Assembly (NCBI GenBank): GCA_038046785.1
Contig: JBBSVM010000004.1
Location: 1-64,000 of the forward strand
Direction of reading: 5' to 3'
DNA from: JAHFTW01 sp038046785
GTDB lineage: Archaea; Thermoplasmatota; E2; JACPAO01; JAHFTW01
DNA length: 64,000 bases
In this document: piece after piece, positions 7,887 through 16,302 of the stretch
Position numbering within the stretch: the stretch's first letter is position 1
Layout: the number at the start of each line of letters is the position of its first letter
Notes under the pieces: generated by a model
What the model saw: the letters and a program-made list of their open reading frames with translations, nothing else
What the model was told of the DNA's origin: nothing
Databases searched by the model: none
Program-made: the position numbers and the translations under genes

Positions 7887-8147
7887 ATGGCAGCCAAGAC
7901 CGTCAAGCAACCGACCGACCGCATCACCGTGCGGCTCCCCAAGAGCCAACTCCAGCAAATGGAGGCACTGGTGCAAGCGGGCGTCTACCGCAACACGACC
8001 GACCTGGTCTTCAACGCGGTGAAGGAGTTGCTGCTGGTCAAGGGCACCGCCGCCAAGCAGACCATCGAAGCCGAACGCGGCATGCTGGAACTCCAGCAGG
8101 CCATGGCCGCCATCGACGCTGCAAAGCGGAAGCTGGGGATGCGCTAA
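7887..8147 (+). CDS. Ribbon-helix-helix regulator upstream of ftsZ (CdrS-like)
   Basis: 86 residues from ATG 7887, with a clear GGAGGT ribosome site at 7874-7879; an in-frame ATG-less extension to 7839 is not needed. The strand DRITVRLPKSQLQQMEALVQ and helix pair NTTDLVFNAVKELL are the RHH fold. A Lys/Ala-rich coiled tail follows. In haloarchaea a short RHH protein, CdrS, is encoded immediately upstream of ftsZ2 and controls division genes. The synteny here suggests the same role, but orthology is not shown. Confidence 0.75.
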   Translation: MAAKTVKQPTDRITVRLPKSQLQQMEALVQAGVYRNTTDLVFNAVKELLLVKGTAAKQTIEAERGMLELQQAMAAIDAAKRKLGMR

Positions 8148-8190
8148 CGGATTCTGGGTCCTTGCCTCACCGGTAGGGATGGGATGCACG

Positions 8191-8222
8191 GGAGGTGGGG
8201 GCCGACGCCGGCCCCCATCTCC
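8191..8222 (+). terminator. 14-bp hairpin between RHH gene and ftsZ
   Basis: GGAGGTGGGGGCCG pairs with CGGCCCCCATCTCC around ACGC, with one G-U pair, and is followed by TTTGG. It sits 41 bases before the ftsZ start and could attenuate read-through or protect the processed mRNA end. Confidence 0.45.
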
Positions 8223-8262
8223 TTTGGGCAACACCGGCGTCAATACGAGGAGCGACCACACC

Positions 8263-9435
8263 ATGCAAAGCCTAATTGGAGCCGCGGTCAACTACGCACA
8301 GGAGACCGAGCTCAAAGAATACGAGAACTTCGGAGAACCGAAAATTGTCATCGTCGGCTGCGGCGGCGCCGGCGGAAACACCGTGAACCGCCTCCACAAG
8401 GTGGGCGTCCGCGGTGCCGAGACAATCGCCATCAACACGGACAAGCAGGCGCTTGACCTGGTTGAGGCCGACAAGAAACTCCTGGTCGGAAAGACCATCA
8501 CCCGCGGCCTGGGCGCCGGCGGATACCCCGAGGTTGCCGAGCGCTGCGCCGAGCAGGCCCGCGGCAAGCTCGAAGAGATGCTCAAGGGCGCCGACCTCGT
8601 GTTCATCACGGCCGGCATGGGCGGCGGCACCGGAACCGGCACCGCCCCCGTCGTCGCGGACATCGCCAAGAAGCAGGGCGCCATCGTCGTCGGCATGGTC
8701 TCCACGCCCTTCAACGTGGAGCGCGCCCGCATCATCCGCGGCGACGCCGGCCTCAACAAGCTGCGCAGCCGCGCCGACTCCGTCATCGTCCTCGACAACA
8801 ACCGCTTGCTCGAGTTCGTCCCCAACCTGCCCATCGACCAGGCCTTCTCGGTCATGGACCAGCTCATCGCCGAGACCGTCAAGGGCATCTCGGAGACCAT
8901 CACCCAGCCGTCCTTGATCAACCTCGACTACGCTGACGTCAAGGCCATCATGGGCGAAGGCGGACTCGCCGTCATGCTCTGGGGCGAAGCCAAGCTCTCC
9001 GACGGCGCCTCCGCCGTCGTCAACGAGGCGCTGAACCACCCCCTCCTCGATGTTGACTACCGCGGCGCGACCGGCGCCCTCGTCCACATCACCGGCGGCC
9101 CCGACCTCACCCTCAAGCAGGCCGAAGAGGTCGCTGAGGGCTTGACCTACAACCTCGACTCGCAGGCCAACGTCATCTGGGGCGCCCGCGTCATCCCGCA
9201 GTTCGAAGGCAAGTGCCGCGTCATGGCCATCATGACCGGCATCAGCGCCGACGCCGAACCGATGCCCACGGCCCAGGCGAAGGCGCCTCTCCAGGTCATG
9301 GCCACGCCCGCGCGCGGCCACCACTTGAACGCCCCCGCGGCCAAGAACGGCTACCAGCCCTCGCGCCCCACTACCATGGCGCACGAGAAGCACGGCCGCA
9401 CCCTCGGCCCGGCCGGCATCGAGTTCGTCGAGTAA
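8263..9435 (+). CDS. ftsZ: Cell division GTPase FtsZ
   Basis: 390 residues from ATG 8263, with a weak GAGGAG site about 10 bases before it. It polymerises into the division ring. The nucleotide-binding loop VGCGGAGGNTVNR (31-43), the tubulin signature GGGTGTG (120-126) and the synergy loop NLDYADVK are present. A variable linker of about 50 residues ends in the conserved tail LGPAGIEFVE, the likely docking peptide for division partners. It lies 115 bases downstream of the RHH regulator and is followed by a strong hairpin. Confidence 0.97.
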   Translation: MQSLIGAAVNYAQETELKEYENFGEPKIVIVGCGGAGGNTVNRLHKVGVRGAETIAINTDKQALDLVEADKKLLVGKTITRGLGAGGYPEVAERCAEQARGKLEEMLKGADLVFITAGMGGGTGTGTAPVVADIAKKQGAIVVGMVSTPFNVERARIIRGDAGLNKLRSRADSVIVLDNNRLLEFVPNLPIDQAFSVMDQLIAETVKGISETITQPSLINLDYADVKAIMGEGGLAVMLWGEAKLSDGASAVVNEALNHPLLDVDYRGATGALVHITGGPDLTLKQAEEVAEGLTYNLDSQANVIWGARVIPQFEGKCRVMAIMTGISADAEPMPTAQAKAPLQVMATPARGHHLNAPAAKNGYQPSRPTTMAHEKHGRTLGPAGIEFVE

Positions 9436-9537
9436 GAATCACAACCATGTGAGCCTCCCTTTTCCCCCTCCCTCCCACCCGCCTCCGGTTGCGCCTGTCG
9501 TCCTCCCATGACGGTCGCTCCTCCCCCGGAGACGGGC

Positions 9538-9580
9538 GCCCCCCGGCGTCCTCCCACGCCGGGGGGCACCCACCTTTTTT
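9538..9580 (+). terminator. Terminator-like hairpin after ftsZ
   Basis: GCCCCCCGGCG (9538-9548) pairs perfectly with CGCCGGGGGGC (9557-9567). A run of six T follows at 9575-9580. The stretch 9436-9666 holds no gene. Confidence 0.65.
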
Positions 9581-9625
9581 GGCATCCTTCCGACGAAGCG
9601 CAGCAACGCGGAGCGACGTGGATAC

Positions 9626-9661
9626 GAATCCGCTTCATCCGCGCAATCTGCGTTCAGCGGG
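9626..9661. repeat. Single-arm fragment of the ATCTGCG element
   Basis: Contains GCGCAATCTGCGTTCAGCGG, close to the right arm of the element at 19931-19989, with no opposing arm visible. Probably a degenerate copy. Confidence 0.35.
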
Positions 9662-9666
9662 GGCGC

Positions 9667-10602
9667 TCAAACCCGCAATGAGCAGGCCACACAACGGGCC
9701 CCGCTCGTTGGCTCACCGCAACTCGGGCAGCTCGCGAGCGCAATCGGCGGCAGCGCGGCCGCAAGAATCGGTTTCAAGCGGTCCTGTCCGCGCACCAGGG
9801 CGTGCCGCGTCCCGGGTGTCTGCTCTTCCAATTTCACAAGCAGGTCGCGTAGGAAGAAGCGCTGGCTGCGCACTGCATAAGGGCACTCCGCCTCGTCATG
9901 GAGGGGCAAGCCGTTGAGAAGCGCGTAGAGCAGGACCTCTTTTTCAGGGATGTTTCGAAACGGCATCAGGCGGCGCACAAGTCCGGGATGGCGAGCGGCG
10001 TCTTCGGCCGTGTGCGGTGCCAAGCGGGCGGCGCGATCGAGGTCCCCCTTGAGGTGGTTCATCAGGATGGTCTGCGCCTGGTCGTCGAGATTGTGGCCGG
10101 TCGCAATCCCGGCGCATCCAAGTTCACGCGCGAGCTTGTTCATGCCGAGGCGTCGGAACACGCCACAGGGCCCGCAGGCGGGGCGAGGTTTGCCGTCGGC
10201 ATCCGGTCCCGCCTTGGCGGCGGCGTAGTCGTCGATGGTGTAGCCTGCGAGCTCCTTGGTGGTGACAATGTGCCAGGGCACGCCGAGTTCGGTCGTGACC
10301 TTGCGGCAGATATCAAGCGATGACGAGCGGTAGCCAGCGATGCCTTCGTCGATGGTGACCGCAACCAGTTCCACCTTGGGGTTGCCTTTGGCGAGGCCGG
10401 CCAGGAAATGGAGGGCGGAGACAGAGTCCTTGCCGCCGGAGAGCGCCACGGCGAGCTTGCCTTCTGGCAGCCGTCCCTGTTTGGCCACCTCCTCTTTGGC
10501 CCGTGATTCGAAGAAGCGTAGGAAATGCTCGCGGCAGAGAGAGGTCCCGGCGTAGCGCAGGGTGACGACCGCCGCCTGGCTGCAGCGGGAGCAAGGAGTC
10601 AT
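9667..10602 (-). CDS. TtuA/Ncs6-family tRNA 2-thiolation protein
   Basis: 311 residues. It has an N-terminal zinc site (C4, C7, C23 and H26), the PP-loop SGGKDS (55-60) that adenylates the tRNA uridine, the catalytic C143-GPC146 pair with the ATGHNLDDQ motif that also holds an Fe-S cluster in TtuA, and a C-terminal zinc ribbon (C292, C295, C304, C307). This family makes 2-thiouridine at position 54 (TtuA) or 34 (Ncs6). The two cannot be separated here. It lies 45 bases downstream of a membrane protein gene on the same strand. Confidence 0.87.
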   Translation of the reverse strand: MTPCSRCSQAAVVTLRYAGTSLCREHFLRFFESRAKEEVAKQGRLPEGKLAVALSGGKDSVSALHFLAGLAKGNPKVELVAVTIDEGIAGYRSSSLDICRKVTTELGVPWHIVTTKELAGYTIDDYAAAKAGPDADGKPRPACGPCGVFRRLGMNKLARELGCAGIATGHNLDDQAQTILMNHLKGDLDRAARLAPHTAEDAARHPGLVRRLMPFRNIPEKEVLLYALLNGLPLHDEAECPYAVRSQRFFLRDLLVKLEEQTPGTRHALVRGQDRLKPILAAALPPIALASCPSCGEPTSGARCVACSLRV

Positions 10603-10647
10603 CGTTTCGTCGAGGCGGGCGCTGGCGCTTCAAGCTTGGCCATTCGG

Positions 10648-11007
10648 TCAAGCGTCGTCATGCAGGCGACCCGGCTGCGTGACGTGGTAGAGCTCCTTCG
10701 CGATCATCAGGCCGCCGAAGAAGGCGAGGTTGATGGCGATGAGCCGGACGTAGAGGGCGGTCGCTTCGGCATGCAGGGGCCAGGAGAAGAGGCCGACGAC
10801 GGCGTAGTTGGGAAGCGACGAGGCGACGACGACGGCGTAGTAGAGGAAGACGCCGAAGCATAGGATGCGCAGGTTGCGCGCGGCCCGGCGCAGGTGCCCA
10901 AAGGCCTCCTTCTCGAACGCGAGGACGAGGCGGACGCAGAGGAAGGCAAGCGCCAGCGGAGTCACCAGGAGGGCGACCCCGACCAGCGCCATGACTGCGT
11001 CCATCAT
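10648..11007 (-). CDS. Membrane protein with about four helices, unknown
   Basis: 119 residues from ATG 11007; an adjacent ATG (11004) and GTG 11016 are also possible. About four hydrophobic segments with a central HLRRAARNLR basic loop. A DUF-level assignment cannot be made by eye. It is probably cotranscribed with the tRNA thiolase. Confidence 0.55.
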   Translation of the reverse strand: MMDAVMALVGVALLVTPLALAFLCVRLVLAFEKEAFGHLRRAARNLRILCFGVFLYYAVVVASSLPNYAVVGLFSWPLHAEATALYVRLIAINLAFFGGLMIAKELYHVTQPGRLHDDA

Positions 11008-11056
11008 CGTACGCACAACACCGCTTCAGGTTCTTGAACCGTGGGCTTCGGCTGCG

Positions 11057-12052
11057 TTACAGCAGACCGGCCTTCTGCAGCGTCAGGAGGTCCTCGGTCG
11101 AGAGTTTCTCGCCCGACTTGAACTTCTGGAACACCATCTCGGCGGCCGCCTCGTTCTGGGCTTGGCTCGCCTGGTTGCTGGTGCGTCCGGTGCCGCCGGA
11201 GGCCACCGCGTCGGCGTCCTCGATGGCGTGGATGGCGTTGACGAACTCGATGTACGCCTTGTGGATCTTGTCCGCCTCCATCTTGCTGATGACGAACTTC
11301 TCCTGCAACTTGTCGGCCGACTTGCGCAGCTTGTCGGAGGACTTGTAGAGCTTGATCATGGCGTCGTGCTCGCCCTGCGCCTTTTCGGCCATCTCGCCGA
11401 CCTTGGCGTGGGTCTTCTCCGCTTTCTCCTTGAGCGCCTCGGCGCTCTCGAGGGCGGACTTGAGCGCGGGGTTGGCGCGCAGGGCCGACTCCTTGGCCTT
11501 GAGCAGCTTGCCGATCTCCTTGAGGCGGTCCATGAGCGCCTTCTCCTTGGAGGTGGTGAGGACCTTCGTCATGTGGTCCATCTCAAGCTGGCGCGCCTCC
11601 TTCTTGAGTTTGAGGACGGAGTCGCCGCCGGCGGCCTCCGGCATCTGGTCGCGGCGCAGGAGGTCGGCCGCTTTCTGGGCCTCGTCGGCCGCCTTGTTGG
11701 CCTCGTCGCGCGCTTCCTTCGAGCGCTTGACGCCCTCGTTCATCTCGTCGCGGCGCTTCTTGTGCTCGTTCGCCTCGTTGACGAGTCCGCGCACTTGCGC
11801 GTTGAAGCCGTCGCGCTCCTCGGCGTGCTTGCGCGCCTCGTCGTTGAGGCGGTCGCGCTCGCGGCGCAGCAGGTTGGCCTTCGACTGCAGCTCTTCCTTC
11901 TTCATGCCGGGTTTGGGGCCCAGCGGGTTGGGAACCGGAGGCGCCTCCGGCGTCGTCGTTGCGTCGGGCGTTCCGGCGTCGGGGGCGGTCGGGGGGGCGG
12001 CATCGGCGGAGGGCACGGGCTCGCCCGGCACCTCGACAAGGGTGTCCGTCAT
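11057..12052 (-). CDS. COG1340-like archaeal coiled-coil protein
   Basis: 331 residues from ATG 12052; a GTG three codons upstream is possible. A Pro/Ala/Thr-rich N-terminus (about 45 residues) is followed by nearly 220 residues of heptad-patterned, Lys/Glu/Ala-rich coiled coil. A short C-terminal domain has FKSGEKLSTEDLLTLQKAG. This matches the uncharacterised archaeal coiled-coil family often misnamed phosphoserine phosphatase; no phosphatase motif is present. A structural or chromosome-associated role is only a guess. Confidence 0.72.
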   Translation of the reverse strand: MTDTLVEVPGEPVPSADAAPPTAPDAGTPDATTTPEAPPVPNPLGPKPGMKKEELQSKANLLRRERDRLNDEARKHAEERDGFNAQVRGLVNEANEHKKRRDEMNEGVKRSKEARDEANKAADEAQKAADLLRRDQMPEAAGGDSVLKLKKEARQLEMDHMTKVLTTSKEKALMDRLKEIGKLLKAKESALRANPALKSALESAEALKEKAEKTHAKVGEMAEKAQGEHDAMIKLYKSSDKLRKSADKLQEKFVISKMEADKIHKAYIEFVNAIHAIEDADAVASGGTGRTSNQASQAQNEAAAEMVFQKFKSGEKLSTEDLLTLQKAGLL

Positions 12053-12154
12053 GGTGGTCACCAGATTGTTTTTGGCGACAAGGCCCCCCTATTTCACCAT
12101 GATGGAGGCCCGACAGGAGAGAACGCCCCTCGGCGCAAGCTGGGGCGCGACAAC

Positions 12155-12162
12155 GCTTAAGC
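12155..12162 (+). promoter_or_regulatory. TATA box GCTTAAGC
   Basis: A palindromic box 23-30 bases before ATG 12185, consistent with a leaderless transcript for the peptidase lipoprotein. Confidence 0.5.
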
Positions 12163-12184
12163 GGCAGCTCCCGCACGCAGCCCC

Positions 12185-14026
12185 ATGCGTTGGCGCGCGG
12201 CCCTTGCTGGCCTCCTGATGACCTCGATTGTCCTTGCCGGATGCGCAAGCAGTTCGGACGACCCCTCGGACAGCCTCGGCGGAAGGCCTTCGACCGGCCG
12301 CACCGCGTTCGAGCGTGTCGCTCTCAACTACAACGTCACCGACACCTTCAGCCACACCCTTGCCACCGGTCCCTACGAGATTCTGCCCGGGACCGGCCAT
12401 TTCGTCTCCGTCGCGCTGCCCATCACCGAGCTCGGCGCCACCGTTTTGGACCCGGCCGGTCCGCGCATCCACCTCGGCCTCTTCCTCCCCGATGTCCCTG
12501 AAGGCACCTTGGTCCCAGTCATCGCCGACGTCGGTCCCTACTACTCCTCCACGTCGGGCCTCCTCACGATGGACGACCCGACCGCCCCCGGCTCCCCCAT
12601 CAACCAGCCCGAGGGCGACCGCCCGGCCACCGAGCCGGCCAACCGCCTCGGCCGCTTCCTCATTGAGAACTTCGTCCCGCACGGCTACGCCGTCGCGCAG
12701 GTCTCGGTCCTCGGCTCCGGCGACGCCAACCACTGCTTCGACATGTTCGGCCACGCAGAACAGCTCGGCGTCGATGCGGCGGTCGAATGGCTCGGCACTC
12801 AGGCGTGGTCGAACGGCAACGTCGCCCTCATCGGCCGCAGCTACGACGGCTCCACGCCCTGGCAAGCCGCGACCTTCGGCAACCCGCATCTCAAGAGCAT
12901 CGTCCCCATCTCCGGCCTGCACGGCCTGCGCTCCCTCGTGACGCACAACGGCTCGTCCGAGGCGCGCGTGGCGACCTTCCAGAACGTCGTGTACGGCCAG
13001 TTCGGCCTCGACGGCGACGCCGGAGACCTGCAGACCGCCTGCCCCGACTGGTTCACCGCGACGCCGTACGGCGCCGCCGCGTTCCTGACCGGCGACGAGG
13101 TTCTTCCCACCGAGGACTCCTACTGGGTCGAGCGCGAGTTCCTCCCCCGCGTCCTCGAGAACTACGAGGGCTCGGTCTACTTCATCCATGGTTTGCAGGA
13201 CTGGAACGTCGACCCGCACATGATTACGCCGACGTTCGAGCAGCTGCGCGCCAAGGGGCTCGACGTCAAGGGCCTCTTCGGACAGTGGGGCCACATGTAC
13301 CCCGACCGCCCCGGCGAGCACGCCAACCTGCCCGACGGCCTCGGCGGCGCCGCGTTCCCCTTCTCGGTGCGCTACGACTGGGCCGAGGACCTCAAAGAGT
13401 GGTTCGACCACTACCTCAAGAATGAGGGACCGAAGCCTCTCCTCACCGTCGAAGTGCAGGACAACATCGGTCGCTGGCGCGTCGAAGAGTCCTACCCGGT
13501 GCGCGATGTCGAGCCGCGCAACCTCGACATCCCGGGCGCCACCGCAACGCTCCAGCCAGTCCCGGGTGGCGGCGCCACGTACGACCTTGGTGTCCTCGAC
13601 CCCGACGCCGCCACCACGCTTTCCGGCCACCTCTACCTTGAGGCGGGCGTGACGGCCCTGGCACCCAATGCGCAGATTTACTTCCAGGTCAACGACGCCA
13701 CTTCTGGACTGCGCATCGCGTTTGGCACCATGGATTTCCGCTACCGCACCGAGCCCGAGGCGAGCCCAACGCTCACGCCGGGCCAGAACGTCATCCTGCG
13801 CGTCGAGAGCCAGCCGATGGAGTTCGTGGTGCCCAAAGGCAACCGGTTGGAGCTGATCATCGCGCAGACTGGCGAAGGCTACCTGCCGGCGCCGACGGCG
13901 GGACCCGCCCTCTTCAATCCGGGCCAATCCACGCTGACCCTCCCGGTCCTCGTGCGCGACGGCTCGACCTACTTCACTCCGCCCACGTGGGAAGGCAGCG
14001 CCGACGCGACGCCGCCGCAGCCGTAG
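12185..14026 (+). CDS. S15-family (CocE/X-Pro peptidase-like) lipoprotein
   Basis: 613 residues. The signal peptide ends with LAGCASS, so the enzyme is probably anchored outside the membrane. The alpha/beta hydrolase core carries the nucleophile motif GRSYDGSTPW, an Asp in HGLQDWNVDP and a His in GQWGHMYPDR. A C-terminal jelly-roll domain typical of X-Pro dipeptidyl-peptidase/CocE enzymes follows. The substrate may be a peptide or an ester. Length and domain order are normal for the family. Confidence 0.85.
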   Translation: MRWRAALAGLLMTSIVLAGCASSSDDPSDSLGGRPSTGRTAFERVALNYNVTDTFSHTLATGPYEILPGTGHFVSVALPITELGATVLDPAGPRIHLGLFLPDVPEGTLVPVIADVGPYYSSTSGLLTMDDPTAPGSPINQPEGDRPATEPANRLGRFLIENFVPHGYAVAQVSVLGSGDANHCFDMFGHAEQLGVDAAVEWLGTQAWSNGNVALIGRSYDGSTPWQAATFGNPHLKSIVPISGLHGLRSLVTHNGSSEARVATFQNVVYGQFGLDGDAGDLQTACPDWFTATPYGAAAFLTGDEVLPTEDSYWVEREFLPRVLENYEGSVYFIHGLQDWNVDPHMITPTFEQLRAKGLDVKGLFGQWGHMYPDRPGEHANLPDGLGGAAFPFSVRYDWAEDLKEWFDHYLKNEGPKPLLTVEVQDNIGRWRVEESYPVRDVEPRNLDIPGATATLQPVPGGGATYDLGVLDPDAATTLSGHLYLEAGVTALAPNAQIYFQVNDATSGLRIAFGTMDFRYRTEPEASPTLTPGQNVILRVESQPMEFVVPKGNRLELIIAQTGEGYLPAPTAGPALFNPGQSTLTLPVLVRDGSTYFTPPTWEGSADATPPQP

Positions 14027-14131
14027 CGGGTAGAGGCGGTCGAGCGCCGGAACAAAGCAGACGCGTTATCAGGCCCGCACCGGATACTTTCAAATGGAAA
14101 GCCTCGTGGCCGCAACCAGAAAGGGACCCTG

Positions 14132-14680
14132 ATGCTTGACGACGGGACGGTGAAGCAGCTCCTCACGGCCTACCACGAGGCCACCAAGGCGGAGGAGGGC
14201 ACGCCGACCCCGCTCATGATTCTGCACGGGCTGCGCGAAGAGCTCACCATCCGGCCGCACATCGAGCTGCCAAGCGCCTACCACATGGCGCACTATCTGC
14301 ACGAGTTCGTCGGCGAGCGCACGATTGGCATCACTGTCTGCGGCCGCTTCTTCAAGCAGATTGGCGAGAAGGTGTTCCAGGGCACGTTGCTCTACCACGT
14401 CGACCGCATCGGCAGCCACCTCGTGCGCGGCATCGACGCCAAGACAAGCCTCTACACGGTGCTCGACGACTCGCCGTACTGGAACAAATTCCCCTACGAC
14501 TTCGACGAGGGGCCGCAAGACCCGGACCTCCCGATTGGCTACCACCCTGGTCCCGAGTTCGAGGAGGCCGAGGCGGAAACTTCGACGGGCGTCAAGGCCA
14601 AGAAAGACAAGCCGATGGTCTCCCTCAAGAACGACGATGAGGACGACGAAGACGACGAGGACGACGACGAAGAAGAGTAG
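14132..14680 (+). CDS. Uncharacterised protein with acidic tail
   Basis: 182 residues from ATG 14132. The first 130 residues look globular, with conserved-looking TRP-poor helices and a YxxDFDEGPQDPDLP stretch. The last 40 residues are low complexity, ending in about 16 Asp/Glu in a row encoded by GAC/GAA repeats at 14635-14680. Such tails occur on nucleic-acid mimics and on proteins binding basic partners. No family was recognised. Confidence 0.6.
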   Translation: MLDDGTVKQLLTAYHEATKAEEGTPTPLMILHGLREELTIRPHIELPSAYHMAHYLHEFVGERTIGITVCGRFFKQIGEKVFQGTLLYHVDRIGSHLVRGIDAKTSLYTVLDDSPYWNKFPYDFDEGPQDPDLPIGYHPGPEFEEAEAETSTGVKAKKDKPMVSLKNDDEDDEDDEDDDEEE

Positions 14681-14698
14681 CCTCGCCAACCTGCACGG

Positions 14699-15547
14699 TC
14701 AGCGCAGAAGCGACTTCGCGTTGTCACGCAAGATGAGTCGGTTGGTCCGTTCGGAAAGTCTGAGCGCGAGGAACGCCTCGATGTTGGCGCCCATTCCGGG
14801 GACGCCGGGGCCGGGCCAATCGCTGCCCCACAGCGTGCGCGGCGCGAGCGCTTCCAGGTCGCCAAAATAGTCGCCCAGGCGATGGGGCGGGCAGCTCGAA
14901 AGGTCGAGCCAGGCGTTCGTGTGGCGCGCCACAATGTCGAGGGCCGCCTGCGTCTGGTCCGGGCGGCCGCCGTGCGCGAGGATGACTGGCAGTTTCGGGT
15001 GGCGCTTGCAGACGGCGTCGATGGGAGCCGGGTCGGCAAAGTGATTGTCGGCACCGGGGAACCGGCTGGTGCCGGTGTGGAAGATGACGGGCATGCGGTG
15101 CCGTTCGCACGCGGCGAAGGCCTCTGCCAGCCGTTCATCGTCGGGCCGAACATGTTGGTGGACGGTGTGAATCTTGAGAGCGCGGATGCCCAAGTCGCGA
15201 AGTTGTTCGATGGCCGCCTCGGTCGCGTCGTCCACTTCGACACCGCCCACGGCGACGAGCCGTCTCGGGTCCGCGTCCACGTAGCTGGCGACCCAGGCGT
15301 TCACTTCGGGACCGTACCCCATGACTTCCTTCGCGCAGTAGTTGATGAGCCACGACTGCTCGACTCCCTCTGCATCCATGTGCGCGAGGAACGCTTCCGG
15401 GCTCGCGACGAACCGTTCCATCTGCGCGAACGTCGGATTGCTGCGAATGACCTCCTGCGCGGCAGGTCGCATCAGGTCGAAGCGGTTGACATGGACGTGG
15501 CCGTCGATGACCCCAATGCCGCCGTGGCGCCAGTGCGCGTCCGTCAC
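14699..15547 (-). CDS. Amidohydrolase_2 family metal-dependent hydrolase
   Basis: 282 residues from GTG 15547, which overlaps the stop of the upstream crotonase as GTGA. TIM-barrel metal ligands are visible: DGHVHVN near the start, H in FHTGTSRFPG, HGGRPDQ and the terminal GSDWPG Asp. The family includes ACMSD-like decarboxylases and lactone or amide hydrolases. It is the last gene of a beta-oxidation-type operon, so it may act on a ring-opened or lactone intermediate. That role is inferred. Confidence 0.8.
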   Translation of the reverse strand: MTDAHWRHGGIGVIDGHVHVNRFDLMRPAAQEVIRSNPTFAQMERFVASPEAFLAHMDAEGVEQSWLINYCAKEVMGYGPEVNAWVASYVDADPRRLVAVGGVEVDDATEAAIEQLRDLGIRALKIHTVHQHVRPDDERLAEAFAACERHRMPVIFHTGTSRFPGADNHFADPAPIDAVCKRHPKLPVILAHGGRPDQTQAALDIVARHTNAWLDLSSCPPHRLGDYFGDLEALAPRTLWGSDWPGPGVPGMGANIEAFLALRLSERTNRLILRDNAKSLLR

Positions 15548-16302
15548 TTCGGCTTCTCCAGGAATGTCAGGATGCGCTCCTTGGATTCGACGCGGGCGTG
15601 CAGGCGAACAAAGAGGCCGATCTCCTTGGCGAGTCCTTCGCGGTAGGGCAAATCCCGTGCCGCGCGCAGCGCCTCCTTGGCCGCCGCCACCGCGACGGGG
15701 TCCTTGTTCGCCATCGCGGCGGCAAGCACAGTGGCGCGCGGGAGGACATCTTCCTTGGCGACCACTTGGTCCACGAGGCCGATGCGCAACGCCTCGTCCG
15801 CATCGATGGGGTCGCCGGTGAGCACCAGGCGCGACGCCTGCGAAGATCCGACGAGGCGCACGAGCCGCTGTGTTCCACCGCCGCCCGGGATCAAGGCGAG
15901 ATTGATTTCGGGCTGCCCCAGCTTGGCTGCGGCGGAGCAGACCCGCAGGTCGCACGCGGTCGCAAGTTCGAGGCCAGCGCCGAGAGTGTGGCCGTTGAGG
16001 GCGGCGATGACGGGCTTCGGCATCGCCTCGATGGTGCTGTAGATGTGCGGCGGCTGGAGGAACCGTTCCTGCTCCGCCGAGGTGCGGGCGAGGAGCTCGC
16101 GCAGATCGGCACCGGCTGCGAAGCTGGAGCCTGCACCGGTCAGCACCACAGCGCCCACGGAGCCGTCGTTTTTCGCCTCGTCGAGGCAGGCCATCAGTTC
16201 GAGCCGCAGCGCAGCGTTGAGGGCGTTACGCGCCTCGGGTCGGTTGAGCGTGAGGACGCGGACGCGGCCCTCCTGGCTTGCGAGAACCAGAGGTTGCGTC
16301 AT
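15544..16302 (-). CDS. Enoyl-CoA hydratase/isomerase (crotonase family)
   Basis: 252 residues. It has the oxyanion-hole segment SSFAAGADLRELL and the second loop GHTLGAGLELATACDLRV. The two catalytic-position acids, in KLGQPEINLALIPGGGGTQRL, are present, so a hydratase is likely. It starts within the stop of the 3-hydroxyacyl-CoA dehydrogenase (ATGA overlap) and is overlapped in turn by the amidohydrolase. It is probably the PaaF-like hydratase step of this operon. Confidence 0.88.
   Translation of the reverse strand: MTQPLVLASQEGRVRVLTLNRPEARNALNAALRLELMACLDEAKNDGSVGAVVLTGAGSSFAAGADLRELLARTSAEQERFLQPPHIYSTIEAMPKPVIAALNGHTLGAGLELATACDLRVCSAAAKLGQPEINLALIPGGGGTQRLVRLVGSSQASRLVLTGDPIDADEALRIGLVDQVVAKEDVLPRATVLAAAMANKDPVAVAAAKEALRAARDLPYREGLAKEIGLFVRLHARVESKERILTFLEKPK

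Noticed and set aside
8272..9393. 373-codon frame antisense to ftsZ
   Set aside because: Same composition effect; FtsZ motifs are unambiguous on the plus strand.
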